Positions 23,571 to 36,251 are shown, counted from the stretch's first letter. The stretch is 64,000 nucleotides of DNA from Paramecium sonneborni (GCA_905182985.1 CAJJDN010000005.1:189823-253822); one strand, 5' to 3'. Program-made: numbers and translations. Notes: generated from the sequence alone by a model not told the origin.

Positions 23571-25203
23571 TCAGATTAATAATAAATTTAAAAGGTAGAG
23601 ATCATTAAAAGCCATAGTATGCCTATCTCCTCCAAAGAGAATCATATGATTATCTAACACTACTACTGAATGTCCATCTCTAGCACAAGGTTTTTTACCA
23701 TTAATAGTATTTTGTCCATTTTATAAAGGGAGAAGAAATCTATTATAAAAATAAAATAATACTTTGAAATAATTTATTATCCAAATTCAGTTAATGTTCC
23801 TTTTGTTAATTTTAAATCTTGTTTTGGATTTCCAATTAAAATTATTGAAGTTTTCAATTTCTCTGTAACATTGCAATCATCTTAAAAGGAAGCCCTTTTA
23901 TTAATTTCAACTTCAAACAATTTTAACATAGCAGCTTTTTACTTAAGTTTTTCTTATTATTTTCTTTCCTAAACATAATTAAATGAATTATTAATTGATG
24001 AATTATTATTTTTTTAATTTTAATTTTAGTTTTGAGGAAGATTCTAATTTTTCGAATGATTAGAATATTAAGATTAAGAAGAAGGTCTAACTTTTTTTGG
24101 TGATGAACATGGAGACTTTCTTAAACTTAAAGGTCTAATTATTTATGGTAATTAGACTGATTTTCTTTTTTTTTATGGACTTTAATTGGATTTAGTAGGA
24201 GAAGGAAGTTCTAATTCTTTTTTTCTAGAAGTATCTTAGTTAATTAATTTCCATTCTTATTGGTTAATTTGAAAAGTATATAAGTCATCTAATTCCCAAG
24301 TAATATCATGGATACCTCCAAAAAGGATTAATTAATTTTAATAAACAATAAGTGAATGTCCAGATCTAGTCATGGGAATATTATATAGATTATTAATATG
24401 AATTAGGTTCCATTCTTAAATTGATAAATCAAACGACCATAAATCATTATATCGTAAATCTCCATTCTTGCCTCCAAACATATATAGATTTGAATTATGA
24501 ATAGCTATAGAACTACCATCTCTAGGTGTAGGTTATCTTCCTTTAGATTTATTTAATTTAATCCAATGGTTTAGAGTGAAACTATAAGAATATAAATCAT
24601 TAGAATGTTTACAAATATCTGCACTATAAAAGCCACCAAATAAAATTAGTTAATCGTTATAAACAGTTGAACAATAGTTATCCAATGGTTATGGATATGA
24701 ATCATTTATTTCTAATTTTTTCCAAATTTAATGATTGACGTCATGTACAAATATTTCATTTGTACATATTGAATCAGCTATTTATCCTCCAAATAAGTAA
24801 AGATTATTTTTGTAAGCAGAAAGTGAATGACAGCAACGTGGTCCTGGTTCAAATTCACATTTTATATTTTACCACTTGAATGATTCTGCAGTCATATTAA
24901 GTTTATAAAAGTCTTACAAAATTCCTTAAGAATACTAATATCCACCATATAAATATAAACTAAATAAAGATATAATAATTACAAGTTAGAATGAATTGTT
25001 ATTGCACAGTTTGAACGTGGTGTAAGATTTTTACCTTAAATTTTACATTCTTACCATTTAGGGTCTTATTATTCTTATATAGCTTTAGTCATCAAAGGAA
25101 TATATTTATTTTAAATTTCTTAAACTTATGATTCTGTTGGACTTACTGGGCCAAGATTAATAGAATCATTTCTTCTTTATTATTATGATCTGTTTGAATA
25201 CAT
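23571..25203 (-). CDS. Kelch-repeat beta-propeller protein
   Basis: From ATG 25203 to TGA 23571-23573; introns 24960-24982 and 23740-23762 (both 23 nt) leave 529 codons. At least five kelch repeats are visible by their double glycines and downstream W: LYLYGGYQ, LYLFGGQI, LILFGGFY, LYMFGGKN, LILFGGIH, with matching PRSNCAI, PRCCHSL, PRDGSSI and TRSGHSL starts. A Q/S/K-rich insertion of about 120 residues follows. A last repeat (ARDGHSVVV...MILFGGDRH) sits at the C-terminus, probably closing the propeller across the insertion. Kelch propellers mediate protein-protein contacts. There is no BTB or F-box, so the partner cannot be named. Confidence 0.85.
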
Positions 25204-25418
25204 GAATTTTGAGTTATAACAATTATCACTAAATAAATATTATTGATTAGATTGACATATTAAATAATTGCTTAGTGATAATTGTCTAAAATTTCATTGA
25301 TTTAATCACAATACATATAAATTAAGATATTGAATTTTAAATAAAGATTGTAACTAAATGAGAAATGAATAAATATTTATTGTATTATATTTAATTTATT
25401 TTTAATTAGCATTAGAAA

Positions 25419-26285
25419 ATGATATCTCTATATTATATTCTAAACTTTGTATTGATAGGCATATATCCAATTTCTAGAATATTTAGATTACTAAATTTCT
25501 TTATTTTGGATATTCCAGATGAATTAGGTACTACTAGAGAAAACTCAATATTTTATACAATCATGGCATTCACAGTAATTAAATATTTGAGAAGTTATTC
25601 TACTCTATAATTTTTAAGCTCACTCTTTTTTACAATAAAAGTTGCATTAATAACAAGTTATTTGTTTGTAGATGTTAAAATAAGTTTATTATATGCAGGA
25701 GCATGTTTAGTGATATTTGTATTATGTAGTGAACCAAAATTTAATGGGAGAACAAAAATTTAAGATATTGAAGATATAAAAGAATTTGAAGAATTGGTTG
25801 GAGTTAAATTTAGAGATAATGATGATGGAGATATTATTGAAGAATTAAATGAGAGATTTAAAAGAAAATAGTAAGTAAAAGAAAAAAGCAAAAAAATATA
25901 AAATTACAAAATCACTGAAATGTTTTTCGCTGAATTTTATGTAGATTGGGCAGATACATGTAATTATGTAAAAAATCTAATTTATATTAAGACTAAAGAA
26001 ATTTGGGCAAATTTTTCATGTAAATATACAACAAAAGGATTGAAATTTATATCTATAAATTTAGCTAAAATACCAAGATTAGCTGAATGTTATAGAATTA
26101 ATACAAGTGCAATGTCTAGATAACTTCCGACTGTTATTCTTTTTGAAGATGGAGAAGAAGCATAAAGATTTCCTCCAATAGATGAAAAAACTAATAAAAT
26201 ACCTAAAGTATTAAAATATGGAAAGAAAGAATTACAAAGTTATTTTGATCTAGAAAAACGATATTTAGCTACAAGAGATTTATGA
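25419..26285 (+). CDS. TMX2: Thioredoxin-related transmembrane protein 2 (TMX2-like)
   Basis: A single exon of 288 residues from ATG 25419 to TGA 26283-26285. The N-terminal half has several hydrophobic helices (MISLYYILNFVLIGIYPISRI and FFTIKVALITSYLFV). After SEPKFNGRTKIQ a thioredoxin-fold domain runs from FFAEFYVDWADTC to the C-terminus, with LPTVILFEDGEEAQRFPPID matching the TMX2 family's [20 protein letters not shown]-type region. The usual CxxC is missing: only one cysteine remains (WADTCNYV), as in TMX2 relatives with SNDC. The protein should sit in the ER or mitochondria-ER contact membrane. TAG and TAA codons in the linker (KRKQQVKEK) split it in the standard code. It is divergent from the kelch gene with 215 bp between starts. 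Confidence 0.85.
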
Positions 26286-26334
26286 GTTTGTTTATTTTAA
26301 TTTATTAACTATTATATTGTTTTATTAATAATAT

Positions 26335-27517
26335 ATGTATTCCCCAGATTCTTCGATTGATGATCGATACTTTTATAATCCAATGAATTCACTTTCAGAA
26401 TCAGAGTAGGATATGACATTTTAGAATAAGTCATCATTAATTAGTGATTAACCAGCTATTGCTGCTAAAAAAGCAGGCACTATAATTGATAATTAAGTAT
26501 AATCAATTGAAAAAAAAACAACAAACTTCAAAATAGATAATGTAGAAAACTACAAAGAAGTTAAATTACCTGATCAATCTTTTAATAAATAATCATAATA
26601 ACCAACATAAAATTTCTAGAAAACATAACCTCAAGTATCCTAAAATGTTAAAATTCAAAAAAGTATTGATCAAAAACCTACTTCTGTTGGAACTTCTAAT
26701 GTTGAAATAACTAATGCTAGTGCCAGAAAAAAACCACGAATTTTTGAACCTATTAATACTGATGAAAAATTAGAGTAAACATGTAATTAAATCATTTCTA
26801 TTATTTATTTATAGCATTCTTAAAAGAACTCAATAGAATGGCTGGAGAAGAAGCATAAAAAAAACATGTTGAAATTAAATAAATGTACATTATTATTTTT
26901 ATTTATTTACTTAGCTAAAATGCTGAAGACTTAATTATTTAAAAACAATTATTTCTATTCACCAATTATAATGAAAAAAATGTTTAATAATATATTGATA
27001 AAGCATAAAATTAAGTAGAAAAGTTACAAAACCATTTAGATTTATTACAATAACTCAAAGAATATAATGACAAATTAAACGAAATTGGACCTATGTGTTT
27101 AGATAAAGATGTGAGTCTTTTAGATGTTAATATATATTTCTAATTTAGCAAGTTTCAGAAGATAAAAGAAAGCAAAGATCTAGAGAAGAATTTAAAATAT
27201 TATACACTTAAATTTAAAAATTAGAAATTATAAGCAGAACTGATTATGATTAAGATTGCACTGAAACCATTCAAACTTTGTTAAAAGATATAGAAATTAA
27301 ATTAAAATTAGAATTTGCTATTGAAAATCTATCAAGACTTAAACCTTAACTTCAGTTGCTTAAAAATAATAGAAACTTTTAAACCGAATTTCAAGCTTAT
27401 CTAGATTTAATGAAATAATCTTAGAAATTTGAATCAGAAAAATTAAAACCCTAATTAGAAATGATGAAATCAAGTCTTAAAATTAGAGCTTAAAAAATTC
27501 ATCACTAAATTAGCTGA
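26335..27517 (+). CDS. Coiled-coil protein, unknown function
   Basis: Starts 49 bp after the TMX2-like stop and ends at TGA 27515-27517; introns of 32, 30 and 38 nt leave exactly 361 codons. The first 140 residues are polar and Q/S/K-rich. The rest is a long helical coiled coil (FLKELNRMAGEEAQ, YIDKAQNQVEKLQNHLDLLQQ, LLKDIEIKLKLEFAIENL). The 38-nt intron, with a GTGAGT donor, is the longest of the well-supported ones in the window. No domain recognised; a cytoskeletal role would be a guess. Confidence 0.7.
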
Positions 27518-27791
27518 TATTTTTGCATTTAAATTATAAATTTTATATTTAATCACAAATTTATCTCATCATCTCCAATTAAAGTGAATTATTTCAATTC
27601 ATTGCTATTTATAATTTAGATAAATCTTTTAATTCTTAAAAATTATATTTTAATTGAATTATTCTTAAAAAAAGAATGCTTTTGATCCTTTTTTCAGAAA
27701 TGAACAAATTTATACATTTATTTATGGGTAGAATATAAAAATATATAATCAGACAATTAGAATCTTAAACTAATAATTAAAATAAATCTCA

Positions 27792-29142
27792 TCACTACTT
27801 TTCTTATTAAATTAGTCTAATTATTTCCAATTACAAATTTTTATCCTCCTAATTTTTAGCAGAACTATTTCTAACTTTTTTCTGTAATAAATTCAAATTA
27901 TCTTTAATATATCCTAAGTTTTATGAATTTTTTTACCTTTTTTTAAAAGTTATTATATCCCTAATAGAGTTTAATGTAAACCAAGATTATATGGATTTAA
28001 TTGACAGTAATATTTAGACAATACTCCTTTTTTTATTAAATATTTAATTTCAAACTCTAAATCTAATTCTATAAGTCTGTTAAAAAATAAGATAAAATTG
28101 ACAATAGCTTTCTAATCATAAAAATTCAAAAGATTTTGCATAATTTATTGATTTTTGATAATTTCTTTGATTAGATTAGAATCATGAGATATTAACTAAC
28201 ATAGACTTTTAGAATATATCTCAGTAAAAGTATAATTATGTTTATCTACACTTACATGAAAAAAATCCAATATTTGATCTGAAATGAATTCTTTTGATTA
28301 TTGTGAATGCTCCTTTAGTATTGATATCAGATTGATACAATAGAAATATATCTATTCATTATTAGATGATAAACTTTTCTTAATTTTTCTTAAAACAACT
28401 AAAATTTAATATTCTAAAAATATTTTTGATACTTCTTCCTTAACTGGGGATTTATGAATTAAGTATACTACTTTCTTTAAATAAAATAAAGGATCGATAT
28501 AATTTGCTTAAAGAATGTATTTGCAAACTAATTGTAAATGCTAATTAATTTAATATAATAAATACGGCTTTTCTCTTAGTATATCTGGCTATTTCAATTA
28601 TTATGTCAAAAAATTCATGAGAATCAACGCATATCTTTAGAGATATATTGATTAATATGGGTAAGGCATCTATATCATTCAAATAATTTTTAGGAATTAT
28701 TCCTAGGAGTTTAAATGATTTTTAACAAACCTCTAAGTTTTCATCTTGTATTCTATTAAGCAAATATGGAACACCAAAATTTTATATTAAGACCTTCCCT
28801 ACATTGTCATAATGTTTAAAAGCCATTAAAATGAATAAATCTATATAAAAAAAAACATTTACCCAAAATTAACATTGTTGTTAATGTTGACAAATTTTAG
28901 TTCAATGCATTTATAAGAAAAGGGATCTATTAATTTATTAATAGAAAATCATTTTGTGAAATTTAAGAGGTCTTCCATAAATTAATTGAATGATTTAATT
29001 AGTGTTAAAGCAGTGCCAAATCATCAAATGCAAAGTTTAGGCTAGTTAAGTCTTACACTTTAATCTTGTTGTTTTAAATATTCTTTTATAATTGATTATT
29101 CATCTAAATCCACACTTCTGTAGAAGGGTATGTTTTATTCAT
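27792..29142 (-). CDS. Armadillo-like helical-repeat protein (importin-alpha-like)
   Basis: From ATG 29142 to TGA 27792-27794; introns of 22, 25 and 23 nt leave exactly 427 codons. The protein is made of repeated hydrophobic helices. Examples are IPFLINALNQNLSTL, VGKVLIQNFGVPYLLNRIQD, DALPILINISLKIC and DPLFYLKKVVYLIHKSP with VKEEVSKIFLE. This is the pattern of armadillo repeats as in importin alpha, where D.. and W/N ladder residues bind cargo. No basic importin-beta-binding N-terminus is evident, and the protein is shorter than importin alpha. A competing start at 29161, in another frame that reads very protein-like for about 45 codons, leaves the N-terminus doubtful. Confidence 0.65.
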
Positions 29143-29325
29143 TTTAATCTAAAAATTACATCTGTTTTAATTTCAATAAATAAATAAGTTTGATCCTCAA
29201 ATTTATAAGATATTAAATTCATAATACTTTATCTAAATTTAAAAATCAATAAGAAACAATTATTAGTGTTGATAGACATTATTCAATTATCTTAAATTCT
29301 TAACTTTAATATAAAATAATTTAAA

Positions 29326-30820
29326 ATGCAATCATATTCTCAAAATGAGGATATAAATAATTTTATGAGTATTACAGGATGTTAGGATTATTAGAAAGCA
29401 TAATCATTCATGTAAATGGCAGAAAATATACTTGAAGTATTTATAATTTTAATTAGAATGCAATTCAACTTTATATGGATTATGAAGGAGGACTTAATTA
29501 AAATACATAATAGAATGAGTTATACAATTAATAATAATAATAGAGGCTAATCATTTAAGAATCTCCAAAGAGTAAAATTTATAGCGTATTTCTGAAGGAT
29601 ACGTTTATAATTCTAATTAAGATATTCAACTATTCCCATAGGATGATGCTTTCGTTGAAAAATATAGAAAGTATTTAGAAGAAAAAAGAGCAAAATAGGA
29701 TGGTATTTTTAAAAAAACTATAAAATATGGTGTAAAATTTATCTCCTATTATTGTAACATATAAGTTTTTACTTAGTCAAAAATCCACCTAATTACGGCA
29801 ATGACTTTTTATAATATATTTAATAACAAAAGATTTAAACAGAAATAGCTTTTCAAAGTGGAAATTTCTAAGAAAATTGATAAAAGCAAATGAAGAAACA
29901 AGACCTTTGTTAGTTTATTTACATGATCACTCAAACATTTTGATATTATAGAAAATGTCTAATTGCAAAGATTTTGTCACAATTCTTAATAGAGATTATC
30001 TTATACTTGGATTTTTAACTAATGAGTAAGTCTATGAATAATTACCACATAAACTAGATCCTCCAAAAATTTTAATTTATAAATTGGATATTGTTGATGA
30101 AGTTGTTTTAATGGAAGAAATTCCTTTAACAATAGATACAAATTTCGAAGAAGTAGCTCAAAAAATTAAGACATTAGAAGCAACATTTAATAAAGAATAT
30201 ATTTATATAGAAAATATTAAAAAAGAAGTTAATTCTCATAATTAATATAACTAAAATTATCTTAATTATACATGACCTTATTTCTAACAAAATTTGTAAT
30301 AGTAAAATCAGGTTGACTAAAGAGAAAGAGATTTATAAATTTAATCTTAAAAAGAAGCATATCAGTTTGCAGAATTATAGGGAATGAAAAAGAAAAGATG
30401 AAGAATTGAAATAGTAAGAAGAGGCTAAATATTTAGAATTATAGTAAAAAGAAGTAATATATTCTAATTTATATTTAAAGGAGTAAAGATTAATTAGAAG
30501 AGCACAATTATTATCAAATATGCCAGAAGAACCAGAATAATATTCAGGTATTTAAATTCTATTCAGGTTTACAAATGCAACAAGAACCAGAAGATTTAAT
30601 TTTAATGATGAAATTTAAGTAATAAATTTCTATATATAAAAAGATTTTATTTGATTTTGTAGAAAGTCAAGAAGATGATTGTTTTCATGATCCATATGCC
30701 TAATTTGATTTAATTAAAAATTTTCCTAGATTATCCTTAAAGAATAAGACTGAATGGATGATAAGTGAAGTTTTTATAGATTCTGAAAAGGAATAATTAA
30801 TTGTAGATGAACAATAGTGA
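29326..30820 (+). CDS. UBX-domain protein, FAF2/UBXD8-like
   Basis: The gene runs from ATG 29326 to TGA 30818-30820 with several introns of 20-28 nt (for example 20-nt GTATTTATAATTTTAATTAG after ENILE). A UBA-like helix bundle starts the protein (FMSITGCQDYQKAQSFM...AIQLYMDYEGG). A UAS thioredoxin-like domain follows (EETRPLLVYLHDHSN...YLILGFLTNEQ). A charged coiled coil leads to a C-terminal UBX fold (IQILFRFTNATRTRRFNF...LFDFVESQEDD...FPRL). This order is that of FAF2/ETEA, a p97/CDC48 adaptor that works in ER-associated degradation. The usual FPR loop is present as FPRL. Two central splice joins (around 29740-29830 and 30270-30430) are not fully resolved. Confidence 0.8.
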
Positions 30821-30851
30821 TAATTAAATTAACTTTTAATATTTATACTTA

Positions 30852-31542
30852 ATGAGTGAATCGTTAAATTTTAATCTAAAGTTATACAGAGAAAGATTGG
30901 CTGATAAATATTCAAAATCTCCTGTTGAAACAAGATTTGATTCATCCATAAATGGTGTTGAGAGTCAAAGAAAGACTCCAATAAAAAAAGATAAGCCTAA
31001 GTATTTATAATTTTTATAATAATAAGTGCTCCTTCATTAAATACTTTAGTAAATAAACTCTAGGAATTTAGTAATAAGAAAACAAAATAAAATGATTCAT
31101 TTTTATTTAAGTCAGGTAAAAGTAATCAAAATTCTTCTCCAAGTAAAATAAATGGATTACATTAAAAGTAAATATCAAATAAGTTACACTTAGAATATAA
31201 TCAATATCTTCATTGTCTCCTCCTCCTTAATAAAATAATTTGTAATTACCATCTAGAGGTCACTAATATTCAATTACATAATTTAATGGAATAGTTTCCC
31301 CTTAGAAATAAAGTTTTATTAGTCCAACTCATTTTTCTTAAATTACAGATAGATAAGAATAATAAGAGTCTTATACTGATATTTCAAGTCTTATTCCTTT
31401 GCATGAGATTGTTAATATGCGCACTAAATTAGAAAATGCACATATTAATGTAGCCAACATTACACCTACATATTTAACAGAATTTATTAAGTTAGCCAAT
31501 ACTATTCATCTACAATTAAAAGTGAATAAAAAATAAGGATGA
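30852..31542 (+). CDS. Hypothetical protein, about 212 residues
   Basis: Starts 31 bp after the UBX gene. Two 26-nt introns leave exactly 213 codons. The N-terminal two thirds are S/P/Q/N-rich and basic (KSPVETRFDSS, SSLSPPPQQ, FISPTHFSQ). The C-terminal 60 residues look helical (LHEIVNMRTKLENAHINVANI). No motif recognised. Confidence 0.65.
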
Positions 31543-31783
31543 CTTATTGAATTTAAATATTTTCAATATATATCTTATTATTTCTTATTTTTAGAATTTT
31601 ATAATTTCAAGTAGAATTAGAATTATTTTGTATAATTTTGTTATTTATTTAAAATAGTCTTTAGAATGCTCCCTATAGAGTTATTCAACTTAATTTAAAC
31701 TAAAAAGTTAAAATAAATGTTTCTTGTGAAATATAAACTTATCTCATATATGTTTGTATAATCTTTGAATAATACGTATTTTA

Positions 31784-34212
31784 ATGAATAAACAAAATCT
31801 CTTGGATATTATTCCAATCATCTGGCCTTAAAAAATATCTGCAAGAGAATAAGAAATATAGAGAGTTATATAAGAACTTATGTAACTTAAGGAAAATTAA
31901 CCAAATCAAAGTGAATCCATTAATTTTACAATCTAATATTTAGCACAACATGCTCCATATATAGATGTAGTTGTTTCTTTTCAAAGTTTGATAAATATCA
32001 AACATCCTATTTAAGATCTACTTAAATATTTAAGCACTTTCTCAGAAAATACACTCACATAAGTGGTGCGAAAAGTTAATTTAAATGATCTAAATTCTGA
32101 TTCTGATGAAACAGATTTTACTTACAGCGATCCTTATGAAGAGAAGAAAAAACAATTTAATCTCAAAATGATGAAAAGAGTGAGTTTTCCAAAGTTATAA
32201 AAACTTATAAGTGATATTTATAGATTAGAAATGTTAACAAAAGTTTATTCATGGATGAACCAATTAACATATGTAGATTATATTAAAGTGAGTGTTTCAA
32301 CTATAAAGAAAGCATTATAAACTGAATACTTAGATGAACTAACTATTAACACTGTTATCTAATGTGCAAAATGTTCATGTTAATGCGCAAATTAATATTT
32401 ATAAGATACACCTAAATTCTAGAAATTAAAAATTGCACTTCATAAAATAGCTTTATTTCAAGATGTCGATTTATAAGTGCTTCTAAATTTATAAAAAAAT
32501 GATTTAAAACCAATTAATGAATGCGTTTGGACAAGACAATAGGTAATCTAATGCATTTTATTATTTTGTTTGGTTTAATGTGAACTACTAATTCATGATT
32601 TCAAATTTTTAACTTTATAATCTAAACCTTTCTGTTCTTTTGAAATTTCATGGAATGAATCTGGATTAAGTTAAATTCGGGATTATTTCCCAAAGTTAGC
32701 TAAGAAATTGAATAAAAGATATAAAATTTTAAAAGATATTCCTTATATTGATGCTAAAACCAATAATTTAATTTTTATTTATGCTTAATCTTTGTTTGGA
32801 TATTATCATCATCATATTAATTATGATAATTTTTAATTGCAGGACAATCTAAAATAAACTATAAAACAATATTTAGAAAATAAGAATTAAGAAAAAAATT
32901 TAGCGCTTCAAATAATAATTTCAAATGCATTTATGTTTGCATAATTACTAAAGGCATTGAAGTGAAATTAATTATACATATTTGATTTCAAATTATTATT
33001 ATACATTGGTGAAACAAATCATAAATTATTTTAATATTTTAAATATATTATCTTTAACGAATAACAATGTTAAGATTATATATATTGAATCAGTTCATAC
33101 TGATCTTTTATCTTTGATTAACTTTAAATCTTTTTAAAAATAATTAGAATATTTAACCTAAGATTAAAATTTATTTTTCTTTCTTTATTCAAAAGAATTA
33201 AGATATAATTATTGCTCTAGAATAAATTTGACAAAATTAATAGAAAAAGTTCTACTGATACTAATTCAAAATGAGAATTATAAGGGATTTTGAAGTATTC
33301 TTCAGTTTTGCTCATTAAATACAAACATTTAATAATGAGAGGATAATTAAAATATTATTCATTAAAATTTAACCAAAATATAAAAAAAATATCATGCAAA
33401 ATCTTCATATACATAAAAATATCAGTTCTCTTTATAAGAAACTTAATCAAGTGTTTAAATATTCTAATAATTGATCTTCATCAAAGGTTGTTTATGACCA
33501 TTTATTTACTTTGTCTATCTAAGCTTCTGTATAAAATTTCTCTTATAAATTTTATAATGGTTTTATATTAATTTTTTTATGCATAGTATACTTTTTTGAG
33601 ACTTAAATAGCAAGTTTTTTACTGCTCATTAAAGCGTATTGTTATTAAAGAGGTTCCTTTTCAATTGGATTAAATGAAAGTCCAATAGCTCCAAGACCTT
33701 CAAATTTCTTGAAAATTAAAGGTTATGAAGGTCTTTAAGATAAGCAATTTTCTAATTTTTATGGTTTTTTGTATTATATTCTTTAAGAGGGTGAAGCTTA
33801 GATAGGAGGTAAAGATTTAACAATTAAAGGTTTTTTTAAAACTTAGGACAAAGAAATTGGTTTGTATTTTCTTTACAACAGAAAGTTAGGTTTATTCCTT
33901 TCAGATAAAATCATTAAAAATAAATAAATATTATTTATATAGATATATTTTACATCTTATTATAAAATTTAAGAAATTGATACTTATCCTATAATAAATA
34001 AAAATCTGATTAAGGAATTTGAGATAAATTCTAATTAAAGTTTTTAATAATTTTTCTTTATTATATATAAACTTAAATTCTTAATTATGTTAATAAAAGA
34101 AGTTCAAAAATTTTGTGAATATAGAAAAATTATATTGGATGTGAAAAAGATGGCCACAGAGTTTACATTAAAGTAAGGGTTAATTCGTAATAAAAGTAAG
34201 AATATTATATGA
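31784..34212 (+). CDS. Large protein of unknown function, frame partly unresolved
   Basis: A long first exon (31784 to about 32938) is open and clearly coding. It shows helices, an acidic patch (NSDSDETDF) and a cysteine cluster CAKCSCQCANQ. A 28-nt intron (GTTTGC...TGAAG) joins it to a protein-like stretch (INYTYLISNYYYTLVKQ...SVHTDLLSLINF). After a one-step frame change near 33250-33290 that I could not explain with an intron, it continues as RDFEVFFSFAHQIQTFNNE. Likely introns of 36 and 27 nt follow, then GSFSIGLNESPIAPRPSNFLK to the TGA at 34210-34212. The whole is about 790 residues of mostly soluble alpha/beta character. No family recognised. Its 3' half is repeated at 34249-35450 by an assembly artefact. 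Confidence 0.5.
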
Positions 34213-34247
34213 ATAACAATTAAGATGATAATTAACATTAATTTGGA
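33046..34247. repeat. Left copy of an exact 1202-bp direct duplication
   Basis: The sequence beginning tattatctttaacgaataa recurs unchanged at 34249-35450 (offset 1203), with one N at 34248 between the copies. It covers the 3' half of the gene starting at 31784. Confidence 0.9.
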
Positions 34248-34248
34248 N

Positions 34249-35450
34249 TATTATCTTTAACGAATAACAATGTTAAGATTATATATATTGAATCAGTTCA
34301 TACTGATCTTTTATCTTTGATTAACTTTAAATCTTTTTAAAAATAATTAGAATATTTAACCTAAGATTAAAATTTATTTTTCTTTCTTTATTCAAAAGAA
34401 TTAAGATATAATTATTGCTCTAGAATAAATTTGACAAAATTAATAGAAAAAGTTCTACTGATACTAATTCAAAATGAGAATTATAAGGGATTTTGAAGTA
34501 TTCTTCAGTTTTGCTCATTAAATACAAACATTTAATAATGAGAGGATAATTAAAATATTATTCATTAAAATTTAACCAAAATATAAAAAAAATATCATGC
34601 AAAATCTTCATATACATAAAAATATCAGTTCTCTTTATAAGAAACTTAATCAAGTGTTTAAATATTCTAATAATTGATCTTCATCAAAGGTTGTTTATGA
34701 CCATTTATTTACTTTGTCTATCTAAGCTTCTGTATAAAATTTCTCTTATAAATTTTATAATGGTTTTATATTAATTTTTTTATGCATAGTATACTTTTTT
34801 GAGACTTAAATAGCAAGTTTTTTACTGCTCATTAAAGCGTATTGTTATTAAAGAGGTTCCTTTTCAATTGGATTAAATGAAAGTCCAATAGCTCCAAGAC
34901 CTTCAAATTTCTTGAAAATTAAAGGTTATGAAGGTCTTTAAGATAAGCAATTTTCTAATTTTTATGGTTTTTTGTATTATATTCTTTAAGAGGGTGAAGC
35001 TTAGATAGGAGGTAAAGATTTAACAATTAAAGGTTTTTTTAAAACTTAGGACAAAGAAATTGGTTTGTATTTTCTTTACAACAGAAAGTTAGGTTTATTC
35101 CTTTCAGATAAAATCATTAAAAATAAATAAATATTATTTATATAGATATATTTTACATCTTATTATAAAATTTAAGAAATTGATACTTATCCTATAATAA
35201 ATAAAAATCTGATTAAGGAATTTGAGATAAATTCTAATTAAAGTTTTTAATAATTTTTCTTTATTATATATAAACTTAAATTCTTAATTATGTTAATAAA
35301 AGAAGTTCAAAAATTTTGTGAATATAGAAAAATTATATTGGATGTGAAAAAGATGGCCACAGAGTTTACATTAAAGTAAGGGTTAATTCGTAATAAAAGT
35401 AAGAATATTATATGAATAACAATTAAGATGATAATTAACATTAATTTGGA
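34249..35450. repeat. Right copy of the exact 1202-bp direct duplication
   Basis: Identical to 33046-34247. This copy joins the unique sequence to the right (next gene at 35475), while the left copy joins the upstream part of the gene. It therefore looks like a second copy of one locus produced by unmerged overlapping contigs, and its open frame (to TGA 35413-35415) is not an extra gene. Confidence 0.9.
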
Positions 35451-35474
35451 ATAAAATTGAACAAATATATTGAA

Positions 35475-36251
35475 ATGAATGAAGAATATTAAGCGAAAAT
35501 TGAAAGATAAGAAAACTTTTTATAAGAGTAAGAGAATGATTTGTTATTATTTAAGAATCTAATTAATTCTAGATCGGGGTTATCGACCAGATAAAGAAAC
35601 AAAAGACTTGAAACGTAGAAATAAGGGTTAAAATAAATCGTAGAAATAAACAAAAAATCTAACTTAATAAATAAAAGAGGCAGAATTAGAATTAATGGTA
35701 TGTCTTAACTTACCTAGTTATATTGGTTATAATTTAACAATTATATATCTCCAATACATAAAGACTTTGGAGAATTACCAAGCTATAATCCAAAAAAATT
35801 ACAACCTTTTAGAGTGGGTATACCTTATACAGAAAAAATAGAAATTAAAGGAAATACAATAAATTTAACACCTTAAACTCCAATTGATAAAATTATCATA
35901 ACAGAAAATTATTAACTTCATGATATTATAGAATTACAATAAAAGAATGATTAAATACTGATAAATGATAAATTATTAATTAGTTTATGTACCTCAAATA
36001 ATTAAGCTATGGAATAACAATTTATTTAACTTGAATAAATAAGAAAATAATTAAAAAAAAACTCAAAATATGTATTAACTCCAATTTAAGGATTAAAATA
36101 TTATGAAGCTTCTAAAATTGAATTAATAGGAGAAGATGAAGATGGAGAACTTAAAAGAATAGCTAGCAGTTCTAATTTGATTGATCATGTATAAACTAGA
36201 TATCAAAATTACAATAATTAATAATATATTGTTGTGACTGAGTTAGAATGA
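35475..36251 (+). CDS. Hypothetical acidic/Q-rich protein
   Basis: A single exon of 258 residues from ATG 35475 to TGA 36249-36251. It starts with a coiled coil (MNEEYQAKIERQENFLQEQEN), then a basic patch (STRQRNKRLETQ), an extended central part (YISPIHKDFGELPSYNPKK, TINLTPQTPIDKI), a second helix rich in Q (AMEQQFIQLEQIRKQLKK) and an acidic stretch (LIGEDEDGELKRIASSS) that could be a casein-kinase-type site. No domain recognised. Confidence 0.7.

Noticed and set aside
25920..25935. Selenocysteine or readthrough at TGA codons
   Set aside because: All well-supported genes end at TGA, and no recoding signal was seen.
25419..26123. Two separate short genes at 25419 and 25920
   Set aside because: Same frame, joined by Q codons (TAG, TAA); together they make one complete TMX2-like protein.
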